From assembly GCA_028284485.1 (NCBI GenBank), contig JANQRQ010000192.1, positions 1 through 64,000 of the forward strand: a stretch of 64,000 bases of DNA, written 5' to 3'. Source of the DNA: Planctomycetaceae bacterium. Lineage in GTDB: Bacteria; Planctomycetota; Planctomycetia; Planctomycetales; Planctomycetaceae. Below the pieces are notes generated by a model, which ran no database searches, was not told the origin of the DNA, and saw only the letters and a program-made list of their open reading frames with translations. Below are positions 1 to 8,456 of the stretch, in pieces (position 1 is the first letter of the stretch; every line of letters begins with the position of its first letter). The position numbers and the translations under genes are program-made.

Positions 1-53
1 AGGTGTTCAGTAGCGTGAAAATGAGTTTTGGCTGAAAGCCATAATCACATAAC

Positions 54-80
54 TGGATTCCCGCCTCCGCGGGAATGACG
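54..80. repeat. Short palindromic repeat, TGGATTCCCGC / GCGGGAATGACG type
   Basis: The sequence holds the inverted arms ATTCCCGC and GCGGGAAT around a CTCC loop. This is the form of a short intergenic palindrome found dispersed in many bacterial genomes. It lies in non-coding DNA at the window edge. Only one copy is visible here, so the repeat status rests on resemblance to the known type. Confidence 0.5.
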
Positions 81-130
81 TGATATGGGGTCCTACCTCA
101 AGACGTCTTCACCCAGATGCAATTCGTCGC

Positions 131-164
131 CCTGGGAGAGGTCGGCCGCAGGCCGGGTGAGGGC
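131..164 (-). repeat. REP-like element, copy 1 (inverted)
   Basis: Read on the minus strand this is GCCCTCACCC, then a GC-rich palindromic core, then CCTCTCCCA. The same two outer blocks occur in the opposite orientation at 287-309. The pair therefore looks like an inverted REP doublet about 190 bp across, in non-coding DNA downstream of nrdJ. Confidence 0.5.
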
Positions 165-285
165 ATTGCAAAGAGAGATAAGAATCCAGCCTGAAAGCTC
201 AAAGTTGGCGAGATCGCTTGGTCTTTACACCGAGTGATTTCATCAACTCCGAAGGTTCAGCCTTGATTACCATTCTTGTCCCAAA

Positions 286-321
286 GGCCCTCACCCTAGC
301 CCTCTCCCAGAGGGAGAGGGG
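286..321 (+). repeat. REP-like element, copy 2
   Basis: GCCCTCACCC is followed by a perfect inverted repeat, CCCTCTCCC at 300-308 and GGGAGAGGG at 312-320. It shares its outer blocks with the inverted copy at 131-164. It is most likely a dispersed non-coding palindrome. Confidence 0.55.
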
Positions 322-378
322 ACAACGATAAGAGGATCGGAGTCTCGTCTGGGCGGAATAGGGACAATTTCGGCGCAT

Positions 379-415
379 AAAAAATGCACCCCGATTCGTC
401 CGAGAATCGGGGTGC
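379..415 (-). terminator. Intrinsic terminator of nrdJ
   Basis: On the minus strand, GCACCCCGATTC and GAATCGGGGTGC form a perfect 12-bp stem with a 6-nt loop, followed by A and six T residues. It starts about 24 bp after the nrdJ stop codon, which is the expected place for a Rho-independent terminator. Confidence 0.9.
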
Positions 416-438
416 GATGCAGGAGAGTTGCTGCTCCT

Positions 439-3411
439 TCAGCTACATCCCATGCTGTTTCCACAATTGTGACAGAGGTAGCAGTTGCCATTTCTCACGG
501 TGATGGCACCGCAGTTGTCACAAGCCGGAGCATCGGATTGGAATCGAGCAAACTGTTGACTGCGAATGGCGGGGCCATCCAACGACGAATGCGAATCTTC
601 GCCGTTGCTGCTGCCGTTTCGCTGACTGTTAACGATCGACGTTAGCTCGTTTACGACCGCTTCGGAAACCGACGTTTCTGTGGCCGTTACGGTCGAGTCG
701 GCAGTATCGGAACTGTCATCCATTTCGCGCGGCGGGGCGTTGGCTTCCCGGTATCCGGAAATAAACGCGATCCCAAGCCAGCGGAAGATGTAATCGACTA
801 CACTCTTGGCATGCGGGATATCGGGATCGCCGGTCCAGCCGGACGGTTCGAACCGCATATGCGTGAACTTGTCGACAAGAGCCTGCAGCGGCACGCCGTA
901 TTGCAGAGCCATCGAAGTTAAGGTGCCGATCGTGTCCATCAAGCCGCCGATGGTGCTCCCTTCTTTGGCCATGGTAATGAACAATTCACCCGGCGTCCCA
1001 TCTTCGAACAGCCCCACGGTAATGTAACCGTCGTGACCGCCAACCGAGAACTTGTGCGTGACCGACTGCCGCGTGGCGGGCAATCGTCGACGAATCGGTT
1101 GCGTGCCATCACCTTCGGCGTCGCTTTTGCGATCGCCTTCCTTCTTGGTCGCCAGCGGCTGGCTTTGCTTGGAACCATCGCGATAGATGGCAAGCGCCTT
1201 GAGGCCCAGCTTCCAACCTTCGAAGTAGGCATCCTTAATGTCTTCCTCGGTCGACTCCTGCGGCATGTTGACCGTTTTGGAAATCGCGCCGGAAAGGAAG
1301 GGCTGAGCGGCCGCCATCATACCGATATGGGCCCGCCAATCGATGGTGCGCGTCCCGTTGGCCGGCTTAAAGGCACAATCGAAGACGGGCAAATCCTCTT
1401 CGTTGAATTCGGGAGCCCCTTCAATCGTTTCATTTTCGTCGATGTACTCGACGATGCGATTAATCTGCGGCTCGTCGTAACCTAGCGACTTGAGTGCCAA
1501 TGGAACTGTGCGGTTGACGATTTTCATCATCCCACCGCCGGCGAGTTGCTTGTACTTGACCAAGGCGATGTCCGGTTCAATACCGGTTGTATCGCAGTCC
1601 ATCATGAAGGCGATCGTGCCTGTTGGTGCCAACACGGTGGCTTGAGCATTGCGATAACCGTATTGCCGACCCGATTCGAGGCACGCGTCCCAGACTTCGC
1701 GGGCGGCGTCGCGCAACTCTTCCGGGCATTCGGGGGCAATCTCGTCGACGGCATCGCGATGCATTTGCATCACATTCAGCATCGAATCGCGGTTCTGGTC
1801 GTAACCGGCAAACGGACCGAGGTAGCTCGAAATCCGGCTGGAGGTCAAATAGGCCTGCCCGTTCAATAAGGCGGTGAGGGCACCACAAATGCCACGACCG
1901 GCATCGCTGTCGTAGGGAATGCCCATCGACATCAGCAAGCTGCCGAGGTTGGCATACCCCAAACCGAGCGGCCGATACATATGACTGTTCTCGGCAATCG
2001 CCGGCGTCGGATAACTGGCATGGTCGACCAGAATTTCCTGGGCGGTGATAAAGATCGCCGCTGTTCGCCGAAATCGATCGACATCGAACGAACCGTCCGG
2101 CTGCTGGAATTTCCGCAGGTTAATACTCGACAGGTTGCAGGCCGTATCGTCGAGAAACATGTATTCCGAACAAGGATTCGAGGCGTTGATCGGCCCACTG
2201 TTCGGGCAGGTGTGCCAACGATTAATCGTCGATTCGTATTGCACACCGGGATCGCCGCAGTACCAGGTTCCCTTGGCCATTTCGTCCAAGAGATACGAAG
2301 CATCGTATTCGGGTCCGGGCTGATTCGGATCGGTCACCCAATGGGTGGTCCATTTGCGACCATCTTCAACAGATTGCATGAACTCATCACTGACGCGAAC
2401 CGACAGATTCGCGTTCTGGAACATGATCGATCCGTAGGCTTCGGAATTGAAGTTGGAATCGTACTCACCGCTATCGATGAGTACCCGGGCCTTCTTCTCT
2501 TCCTTCGATTTCGCCTGAATGAATTCCAGCACATCGGGGTGCCAATCTTTCAGACTTTGCATTTTGGCGGCGCGGCGCGTTTTTCCGCCGGATTTGACGA
2601 CGGCGGCAATCTGGTCGTAAACCCGCATGAACGACAGCGGGCCAGAAGGAACTCCCCCACCGGAGAGTTTCTCCTTGGAACTTCTCAATGTGGAAAGGTC
2701 GGTCCCCGTACCGGATCCGAACTTGAACAACATCGCCTCGCTCCGCGCGAGACGCATGATGTCTTCCATATTGTCTTCGACTGACTGGATGAAGCAGGCA
2801 GACGCTTGCGGAAACTCATAAGGAGTTTCGGGGCGGCGAATCGACTTGGTTTCCACATCCCAGCGGTAGTTACCTTGCGAACCTTTCACGCCGTATTGAT
2901 GGTACAAGCCCACGTTGAACCAAACCGGCGAATTGAATGCCCCGTACTGATGGAGGCACAACCAGGCCAGATCCCGGTAGAAGGCTTCGCCGTCTTCAGC
3001 GGTTTCGAAGTAGCCGTCCTGCACGCCCCAATCGGCAATCGTGCGGGCGACACGGTGAATGACCTGGGCAACGCTTTTTTCGCGTTCTTCGGTTCCGGGT
3101 TCACCGTAGAAATACTTGCTGACGACGACGTTCGTGGCCAAAGGGCTCCACGACTTGGGGATTCCGCAGTCGGTTTGTTCGAAAAGAACTTCGCCGTTTT
3201 CATCCTTAATTTGTGCGGTCCGCGGCTCCCATTCGACAGTATCGAATGGGTCGACATCGGGCGGACAAAATGATGGTTCGACGTGCAATGGTGTCACCGT
3301 CGTCGTTCCATTTCCATTACTACCGTGGCCGTTACCGTTCGATCCTTGCATCGAATGCTGCGAACGAGGGGAGAAACCGTGATCCACAACTCCTTTTGAT
3401 TGGTGCATCAT
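439..3411 (-). CDS. nrdJ: Vitamin B12-dependent (class II) ribonucleoside-diphosphate reductase
   Basis: Reduces ribonucleotides to deoxyribonucleotides in the cytoplasm, using adenosylcobalamin to generate the radical. The 990-aa protein has an N-terminal domain (about 90-200), then the catalytic barrel with ACFIQS (206-211), FGSGTGTDLS (231-240) and NPCSE around residue 430, then APTGTIAF in the second half. It ends in a Cys-rich zinc-ribbon tail (CDNCG, CHNCG, C-terminal MGCS) typical of the long class II enzymes, where the last Cys residues probably re-reduce the active site. Residues 25-37 are a Gly/Asn-rich low-complexity stretch. The start ATG at 3411 has AGGAG seven bases upstream. 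The gene is monocistronic, with its own terminator and a promoter carrying NrdR-like boxes. I saw no cobalamin riboswitch in the leader. Confidence 0.95.
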   Translation of the reverse strand: MMHQSKGVVDHGFSPRSQHSMQGSNGNGHGSNGNGTTTVTPLHVEPSFCPPDVDPFDTVEWEPRTAQIKDENGEVLFEQTDCGIPKSWSPLATNVVVSKYFYGEPGTEEREKSVAQVIHRVARTIADWGVQDGYFETAEDGEAFYRDLAWLCLHQYGAFNSPVWFNVGLYHQYGVKGSQGNYRWDVETKSIRRPETPYEFPQASACFIQSVEDNMEDIMRLARSEAMLFKFGSGTGTDLSTLRSSKEKLSGGGVPSGPLSFMRVYDQIAAVVKSGGKTRRAAKMQSLKDWHPDVLEFIQAKSKEEKKARVLIDSGEYDSNFNSEAYGSIMFQNANLSVRVSDEFMQSVEDGRKWTTHWVTDPNQPGPEYDASYLLDEMAKGTWYCGDPGVQYESTINRWHTCPNSGPINASNPCSEYMFLDDTACNLSSINLRKFQQPDGSFDVDRFRRTAAIFITAQEILVDHASYPTPAIAENSHMYRPLGLGYANLGSLLMSMGIPYDSDAGRGICGALTALLNGQAYLTSSRISSYLGPFAGYDQNRDSMLNVMQMHRDAVDEIAPECPEELRDAAREVWDACLESGRQYGYRNAQATVLAPTGTIAFMMDCDTTGIEPDIALVKYKQLAGGGMMKIVNRTVPLALKSLGYDEPQINRIVEYIDENETIEGAPEFNEEDLPVFDCAFKPANGTRTIDWRAHIGMMAAAQPFLSGAISKTVNMPQESTEEDIKDAYFEGWKLGLKALAIYRDGSKQSQPLATKKEGDRKSDAEGDGTQPIRRRLPATRQSVTHKFSVGGHDGYITVGLFEDGTPGELFITMAKEGSTIGGLMDTIGTLTSMALQYGVPLQALVDKFTHMRFEPSGWTGDPDIPHAKSVVDYIFRWLGIAFISGYREANAPPREMDDSSDTADSTVTATETSVSEAVVNELTSIVNSQRNGSSNGEDSHSSLDGPAIRSQQFARFQSDAPACDNCGAITVRNGNCYLCHNCGNSMGCS

Positions 3412-3550
3412 GCACTCCTTCCATCCTGATGTTCAGCCATGAAGTTGAATCGATTTCACAACGGGGACTAACTGCCGGCAAGTATCGACGAACCTCAGCG
3501 CATAACTATACACAAGACCACATGTCTTGACGAAAAATGGCGAGAAAATA

Positions 3551-3566
3551 CCACTATTTGTAGTGG
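3551..3566. promoter_or_regulatory. NrdR-like box 1
   Basis: CCACTATTTGTAGTGG is a 16-bp inverted repeat that matches the NrdR box consensus (ACACWATATATWGTGT) at 12 of 16 positions. It lies in the presumed nrdJ leader, downstream of the predicted start of transcription. It is the strongest of three boxes spaced by exactly 31 bp. Confidence 0.75.
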
Positions 3567-3581
3567 AGTACTGCCGTGCGT

Positions 3582-3597
3582 GCCCCAGATATTGTGA
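3582..3597. promoter_or_regulatory. NrdR-like box 2
   Basis: GCCCCAGATATTGTGA matches the NrdR consensus at 11 of 16 positions, with an intact right half (ATATTGTG). It starts exactly 31 bp from box 1, about three helical turns, which is the spacing known for paired NrdR boxes. Confidence 0.6.
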
Positions 3598-3612
3598 AAT
3601 GACAGCAGAGGG

Positions 3613-3628
3613 CCACTATAAATCTGCC
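3613..3628. promoter_or_regulatory. NrdR-like box 3, overlapping the -10 element
   Basis: CCACTATAAATCTGCC matches the NrdR consensus at 9 of 16 positions, with a good left half (CACTATA). It starts 31 bp beyond box 2 and covers the -10 hexamer of the nrdJ promoter. Alone it would not be convincing; the phasing supports it. Confidence 0.5.
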
Positions 3629-3642
3629 AATCGAATTGTCAA
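3615..3642 (-). promoter_or_regulatory. Sigma-70 type promoter of nrdJ
   Basis: On the minus strand TTGACA (3642-3637), a 16-bp spacer and TATAGT (3620-3615) form a near-consensus promoter. Transcription would start near 3608 and leave a leader of about 195 nt before the ATG at 3411. The -10 is inside NrdR-like box 3. Confidence 0.7.
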
Positions 3643-3922
3643 GGTGCGACGGTCGGACTGGGGAGATTTTTCCGGGTGGCATAGTCATAACTGCCTATCC
3701 AATTAGTAAGTTAGAGCAATCCAAAAAATGAAAAAATTGTGAATTGAGACCGAAAATCACGCCCTAGGTGGCTGATGGATGGCCAACACAGCCATCTCTC
3801 GTTTCTGATTATTTACCATTAACCTTTATATGACATAACCTTAAGAAAACGGTAATTTTTTGGGTGTTCAAAAAATACGGGAATACTCGCACTTTTCCGC
3901 CGTTTCGACCTGTTCAATCGGA

Positions 3923-3955
3923 TTGACGGACATTTAATATACTAATGTATACATT
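3923..3955 (+). promoter_or_regulatory. Putative promoter facing the 3960-4290 region
   Basis: TTGACG (3923-3928) is followed after 17 bp by TGTATA, or after 19 bp by TATACA, in an AT-rich context (TTTAATATACTAATGTATACATTA, quoted here only as a short promoter stretch). It points into a GC-rich stretch without a convincing ORF. Confidence 0.4.
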
Positions 3956-3959
3956 ATCG

Positions 3960-4290
3960 ATCAACCGGCGATCAAAATCAAGAGTTTGTCGGACGATTCC
4001 ACACAATCGGGAGGTGTACGGACTGGAAAGCCGAGCAAGGCAGACACCGGGAAGGTGCCAGGCAAAGACTTCACGCCGAGAATGCCGCAGCTTCATTGGT
4101 GTTGAATGCTCGCGGGGCGCGTCGCAGTCTCAAAACGCGAGCGAATCTTGAGTGCCGTGGGCTTCAAAGAAACGGTCCGCGTAACGTTACGAAGTGAACC
4201 GTTCACTCAATAGAACTCGGTTCATAAATGAGCGGGGAAGCGCGGCACGGTCATCTGTCGCGATGAACAACAGGACGAGACAACTCCTGC
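3960..4290 (+). ncRNA. Candidate structured non-coding RNA, family unknown
   Basis: This stretch follows a promoter-like sequence, has no credible ORF on either strand, and is rich in complementary arms. GGTGT (about 4012-4016) can pair with ACACC (4044-4048). GCTCGCG (4108-4114) can pair with CGCGAGC (4135-4141). GTGAACCG (4194-4201) can pair with CGGTTCAT around 4218-4225. CGTAACGTTACG near 4180 is a perfect palindrome. Short pieces (GGTGCCAGG, TAGAACTCGG) recall RNase P RNA, but the universal AGGAAAGTCC block and the other conserved regions are absent. It does not fit tmRNA, SRP RNA, cobalamin or FMN riboswitches as far as I can see. No poly-T terminator follows. It could also be a degenerate gene remnant. 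Confidence 0.3.
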
Positions 4291-4302
4291 CCCTCAGCGA
4301 CG

Positions 4303-4962
4303 TCAACCGGCAAGTTCTTGGGGAATGAATGCTTCAACATTATCAACAACCATCGAATCGGTAGACCGGCGGTATTTGATGACATCGTTGACGGTAATCA
4401 TCGGCAGATCGAACCGACGCGCAAGTCTGTGGAGTTCCGGCCCCGAAGCCATATTTCGACCGTCGGAGCTGCAGATTTCACAGAGGACTCCCATAGCCGA
4501 CATGCCCGCCATGCGGGCCAAATCGACTGCTGCCTCGGTATGACCTGGGCGCTCCAGCACACCGCCGGAGCGGGCAATTAAGGGAAAAACATGCCCTGGA
4601 CGTTCAAAATCGTTTTCGCGACTCGATGGGTCGGCCATTGATTGAATGGTTGCGGAGCGTTCAACCGGACTGATCCCGGTTCGACAATTCCGGTGATCGA
4701 TCGGGATCGTAAATCGAGGGAAATCGATGCCGGCATCGGGAACCATAGGAGTTAGGTTCAAGCGCTCGGCAACATCAGGAAGCACAGGAACACATAACTG
4801 GCCGCGACCATGGGTAATCATAAAGTCGACCATGGCAGGCGTAATTTGCTCTGCTGCGCCGACAAAGTCTCCTTCCATTTCGCGGTCGTCGTCGAGAACG
4901 ATGATCAAACGACCTTGAACCAACGCATCCAAAGCCAGACGAATTTGTAAATCATTTGCCAT
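4303..4962 (-). CDS. ribB: 3,4-dihydroxy-2-butanone 4-phosphate synthase
   Basis: Converts ribulose 5-phosphate to 3,4-dihydroxy-2-butanone 4-phosphate and formate in riboflavin synthesis. The 219-aa length matches stand-alone RibB of about 217 aa, with no GTP cyclohydrolase II domain. The substrate and metal loop is DDDREMEGDF (24-33; the family has RENEGD). Further family blocks are GISPVERSATI, the RPGHVFPL stretch, and RPGHTEAAVDL with the downstream CEI. The start ATG has AAGGA eight bases upstream. It stands alone, and no RFN (FMN riboswitch) element is visible upstream. Confidence 0.93.
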   Translation of the reverse strand: MANDLQIRLALDALVQGRLIIVLDDDREMEGDFVGAAEQITPAMVDFMITHGRGQLCVPVLPDVAERLNLTPMVPDAGIDFPRFTIPIDHRNCRTGISPVERSATIQSMADPSSRENDFERPGHVFPLIARSGGVLERPGHTEAAVDLARMAGMSAMGVLCEICSSDGRNMASGPELHRLARRFDLPMITVNDVIKYRRSTDSMVVDNVEAFIPQELAG

Positions 4963-5707
4963 CGTGTTGATCCTTGTTGAAGGGAGCGGAACTCCCAGGC
5001 GCGGACGGGCTTGATCAACCGAACTGCGCTACGCCTCAGTCAGATGAATGACATGCAAAAACGAAACTCTCCTATGCGCCTGATCCGACAGATTCGCGAT
5101 CTGCGCCTGGCCGGATGGCTCAGTAAGGTATCGAGATCTAACCGGGCAAGCGGACAAAGATTAACGGGAATTTCCTGACATGCAGTTTCAAAACCCTCTG
5201 ATGCTTCGCGCTGACTTTGGAAATGACGGTTTAGAAACAAGCACAACCAGGCTTTGAAACCAGTTCTCGTCGAATTTGCAGAAGATCCACCGCCGCAAGT
5301 AGCTGTCGCGCGCCGACTCGTAAAAACTCGAATAACCGCTGAATCCGGACCACGTCAGACCTTCTGTAAGAATCACAACCCGAATGCCGAACATGCGATT
5401 TCTCGCGTTTCTTGGCATTTGCTGAAGATCCCCGTCCGGATTTTTTGCTCAATTGCGATCATATTCGCCGCAGTTGATTCATTTCGTGGAGAAATCAGGT
5501 TCCGGTTCCGCGAGTCGTATACGGATGAGTACCAGTCCGGTTTGACTTGCAACAGGTGTGAGATATGTTTTCCGGGTTTTCTCCCGAAATTCGAAACGCT
5601 GCGATGTGTGACAGCTGAAGGATTTCAAGAATTTCGGGACGGCCGAACTTTGGCAGGACAGCCATTGCCGCCCTCCGTCAATGTGATTCGGAGCAGCAAT
5701 AGAAATC
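4963..5707. other. Intergenic region with no supported gene
   Basis: These 745 bp lie between the divergent ribB and the terpene-operon fusion gene. The open frames here have no recognisable composition or motif and overlap each other. A short run at 5109-5130 resembles a tRNA D-arm, but no T-arm or anticodon arm follows. I found no FMN riboswitch on the ribB side. The promoter of the downstream operon should lie here, but no near-consensus pair stands out. Confidence 0.5.
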
Positions 5708-8446
5708 ATGGCAACCAGCATTGTTCAAACACGATTGCAACAAGAGGCCCACCAGGGATTCTCGAATGGGCGACTCCGCGCGCTCGCCGAGAAGATCCGT
5801 CAAAACATCGCGAAGAATTCGACAGCAAAGAATGGCGAACTTGTCGATCGACTGGACGCCGTCCACTTGCTGGTGGCACTCAAGCAAGTCTTTGCTCATC
5901 GGCATCCGCACATTATCTGGGAAGCCGATTCGCCTGACTTCTTGAGCGACATTATTGGCGAAATGGATGAAGTCGCCGAATTCGATTCCTGCGACGATTC
6001 CAACTTCTTAGCCGTATCGATCGGCAAAGGCCTGACGACCGCCATGGGACTGGTCGACGCCTTCCGCAGAACAAAGAACGGTGACTGGGTAATCGCCGTG
6101 TTGGACTATTCCTCATTGCCTCAAGATAAAACATCGCGGATCGCCCGGCACTTGGCTCGATTGAGTTCCCCGCTGTTGCTTGTCGTTCGCGAACCGATTC
6201 AGCTGCCCAGTTCAATCGCGGCACCGCACATCGACGGGAAAAATGCATTGGGCCGATCGCGGCGAAAATGGGCGGACTCGTCGACAACCGAATATGGCCT
6301 ACGCAGTTTCGGACATGCTGACCTGAACAATGTCGATTCTCTTACGAAGAGGCTGATACAAGTTAACCGGTTTGGCGGTCCGTCTTTGATTCGTGTCCAG
6401 CGTCCCCAACGCTCACAGATGGTGGCTGCAAACACGGCAATCGAACAGCATCGCCATCAGCCTGACTCGCGTTTGGCCGACAAAGATGCTCCGAACAAAA
6501 CCGATAAGCCGTCCGTCACCGCGGTGATTCATGAAGAGCTAGCGCGGCTGGCGAAAGGTGATAAGCGGTTCGTCGCTTTGCAGTTCTCCAAGGACGACAT
6601 TGCATCGACGCATGGCAATGGAAATGGAACTTCGACCGATCCAGCTGGAATTCGCACGCGCGCAGCACAAAAGCTCATTTGGGCCAGCGGATTAGCCAAA
6701 GGCGGTTGCCATCCGTGCCTGGTTCTGCCTCGTGAAATCTATGGCCGCATTCATTCACAACTGGTTCGCGACTTTTGCGCTCCAAAGTTACCGGTGACCA
6801 TCATCATCGACGCCGACTCGACCGACCTAAGCGGCAACGGACGAGCCTTGAAAAACTTCGGCCAATCACCGTACGAACAATTCCGCCAGTTGCCGAATAC
6901 CCTGCTGATGATGCCCTCGAATGCCGAGAATCTTCGGGACGAATTGCTTCTTGCTGCCGAGAAGAATGCGCCGGCAGCAATTTTGCTGCCAGGGCGGGAC
7001 GAAGCTTTCACCCAGCAGGTTGAGCGTCAAATTGATTCCGGGGATGTCGCGGAGGCGCGCCTGCTGACAAAGGGAAGCGATATTCTGCTCCTGGCGGCGG
7101 GCGATGCCGTCAAGCATGCAGTCGCGGCCTCGCGTTGTTTGGAAGATACAGGATTATCAACTTCGGTCGTCGATCTTCGGTTTCTTCGACCGCTGGATTG
7201 CGAATCGATTCGATCTCAATCGCAAGCAACACGCATGACCGCGGTGCTAGAACTCACTCCAAAACAACGGGGATTGGCCGGAGATGTGATTACCGAGATC
7301 GCCTCGGCCGGCTTGCATGCTCCAATTCATGTGGTCGCTGTCGACAACGCAAACGTTCCATCAGTCGGCGCGCACATCGCCGAACAATTGCAGCATCTTG
7401 TGGAACGATCTGAGCAATCCGCCGAATCGCTCCAAGATACGGCAGTTGCGTCGGAGACAACCCTGATCAGCTCGAGTGCAGACGAAGTCGATCTCAGCGA
7501 GAATTGTCTGGTCGTTGAACGAGAAGCGATCTCACAACGGCAGCTTACACCAGCCGTCGAAGAGTGGTTTGCGACATACTTTCGCGTGGGCCACAGGCCC
7601 GAGTACGTTTGGCAATGGTGTGTTCATGGTGCCGATCTGACGACCTTGCCCGGCGTGTTAACGGACCTTCGGCCGCACGTTTGTGACACAAAAGTGCTGT
7701 CGATCATGTTGTGCGTTTTGTTGGACGACGTCGCCGACGAGCAAGGGCAAGAGCAGTTTCTGGAGTCGTTGCTGAAAGTCGTTGCTGACCCCAACGACCA
7801 CTCGATGCAACCCAACTCCTCAGAGGAAGAGCAATATGTGGCGGTAACACGTAAGTTGGCCACGCTGTATCACAACCGAATCAAAGAGTACCCCTGCTAC
7901 GAGATCTTTAAGGACTTGTTGCATTACGACCAGTTGCAGTACTTCAACACGATGCGGTTCTCGAACTTGCTGAATCGGCAGTTGTTCCTGCTGAACTCAG
8001 CCGAGCATGATCTTTATCTGCCGCACGCCATGCACATGATGAGTTTTTCCACATTAGACCTGATGTGCGCTCCAGACTTTCAATGTCACGAGCTGGGCAG
8101 AATACGCGAAGTGATTTGGTACGTTGCCTGCATGGGAAGAATCGGCAATCTGCTTAGTACGTGGCGTCGCGAAATCCCGCAACATGACTTTACCAGCGGT
8201 GTCTTCGCGCGAGCTGTAATGAAGGGGGATATCACGATCGATCAATTGATCGAGGGTGATGAGCAGGGAATTGAGGACGCCATTTGCAAGGGCCGACATG
8301 AGGAATACTTCTTAAAGCGATGGCATCATTTCCGCGAATGCCTTCATGAGCGGGCTCACAAAATTCAGTCGTTCGATATGCAAACATTTCTTGAGGGCCA
8401 GGACCGATTCTTCCGCATGCATCTTGCGTGTCGCGGGATGATTTAA
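5708..8446 (+). CDS. Fusion of a degenerate DXS-like (transketolase-fold) protein and a class I terpene synthase
   Basis: This 912-aa protein has two parts. Residues about 20-565 follow the order of 1-deoxyxylulose 5-phosphate synthase: LRALAEKIRQ at the start, HIIWEAD (68-74), a pyrimidine-type domain (about 268-430), and a C-terminal domain with SVVDLRFLRPLD (486-497). The catalytic elements are missing by my alignment. The TPP motif GDG is LDY (132-134), the catalytic Glu of the AEQH block is Thr317, and the two conserved His are Glu44 and Ser75. After a Ser/Glu-rich linker, residues about 600-912 look like a terpene synthase alpha domain, with DDVADE (673-678) and N814-x3-T818-x3-E822. 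The 141-residue spacing is typical of bacterial class I enzymes. It probably ionises a prenyl diphosphate; the product is unknown. It is the first gene of an operon with two kinases and ispH. The next ATG is 10 bp downstream. Confidence 0.8.
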   Translation: MATSIVQTRLQQEAHQGFSNGRLRALAEKIRQNIAKNSTAKNGELVDRLDAVHLLVALKQVFAHRHPHIIWEADSPDFLSDIIGEMDEVAEFDSCDDSNFLAVSIGKGLTTAMGLVDAFRRTKNGDWVIAVLDYSSLPQDKTSRIARHLARLSSPLLLVVREPIQLPSSIAAPHIDGKNALGRSRRKWADSSTTEYGLRSFGHADLNNVDSLTKRLIQVNRFGGPSLIRVQRPQRSQMVAANTAIEQHRHQPDSRLADKDAPNKTDKPSVTAVIHEELARLAKGDKRFVALQFSKDDIASTHGNGNGTSTDPAGIRTRAAQKLIWASGLAKGGCHPCLVLPREIYGRIHSQLVRDFCAPKLPVTIIIDADSTDLSGNGRALKNFGQSPYEQFRQLPNTLLMMPSNAENLRDELLLAAEKNAPAAILLPGRDEAFTQQVERQIDSGDVAEARLLTKGSDILLLAAGDAVKHAVAASRCLEDTGLSTSVVDLRFLRPLDCESIRSQSQATRMTAVLELTPKQRGLAGDVITEIASAGLHAPIHVVAVDNANVPSVGAHIAEQLQHLVERSEQSAESLQDTAVASETTLISSSADEVDLSENCLVVEREAISQRQLTPAVEEWFATYFRVGHRPEYVWQWCVHGADLTTLPGVLTDLRPHVCDTKVLSIMLCVLLDDVADEQGQEQFLESLLKVVADPNDHSMQPNSSEEEQYVAVTRKLATLYHNRIKEYPCYEIFKDLLHYDQLQYFNTMRFSNLLNRQLFLLNSAEHDLYLPHAMHMMSFSTLDLMCAPDFQCHELGRIREVIWYVACMGRIGNLLSTWRREIPQHDFTSGVFARAVMKGDITIDQLIEGDEQGIEDAICKGRHEEYFLKRWHHFRECLHERAHKIQSFDMQTFLEGQDRFFRMHLACRGMI

Positions 8447-8456
8447 GACCGTCTCT

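Noticed and set aside
3412-3608. Cobalamin riboswitch in the leader of the B12-dependent reductase
   Set aside because: The leader is about 195 nt and I could not find the conserved B12-box or its helices; NrdR-like boxes occupy the promoter instead.
3960-4290. RNase P RNA gene
   Set aside because: Only GGTGCCAGG and a TAGAACTCGG piece resemble it; the universal AGGAAAGTCC block and the other conserved regions are absent.
5109-5130. tRNA-like D-arm (GGATGGCTCAGTAAGGTA)
   Set aside because: No anticodon stem, T-arm or CCA end follows in register, so it is a chance match or a remnant.
4963-5250. FMN riboswitch upstream of ribB
   Set aside because: On the minus strand no RFN element blocks were found.
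5254-5937. ORF of 227 residues on the plus strand overlapping the fusion gene start
   Set aside because: Its sequence is Arg-rich, unlike a protein family, and it conflicts with the strong fusion gene in another frame.
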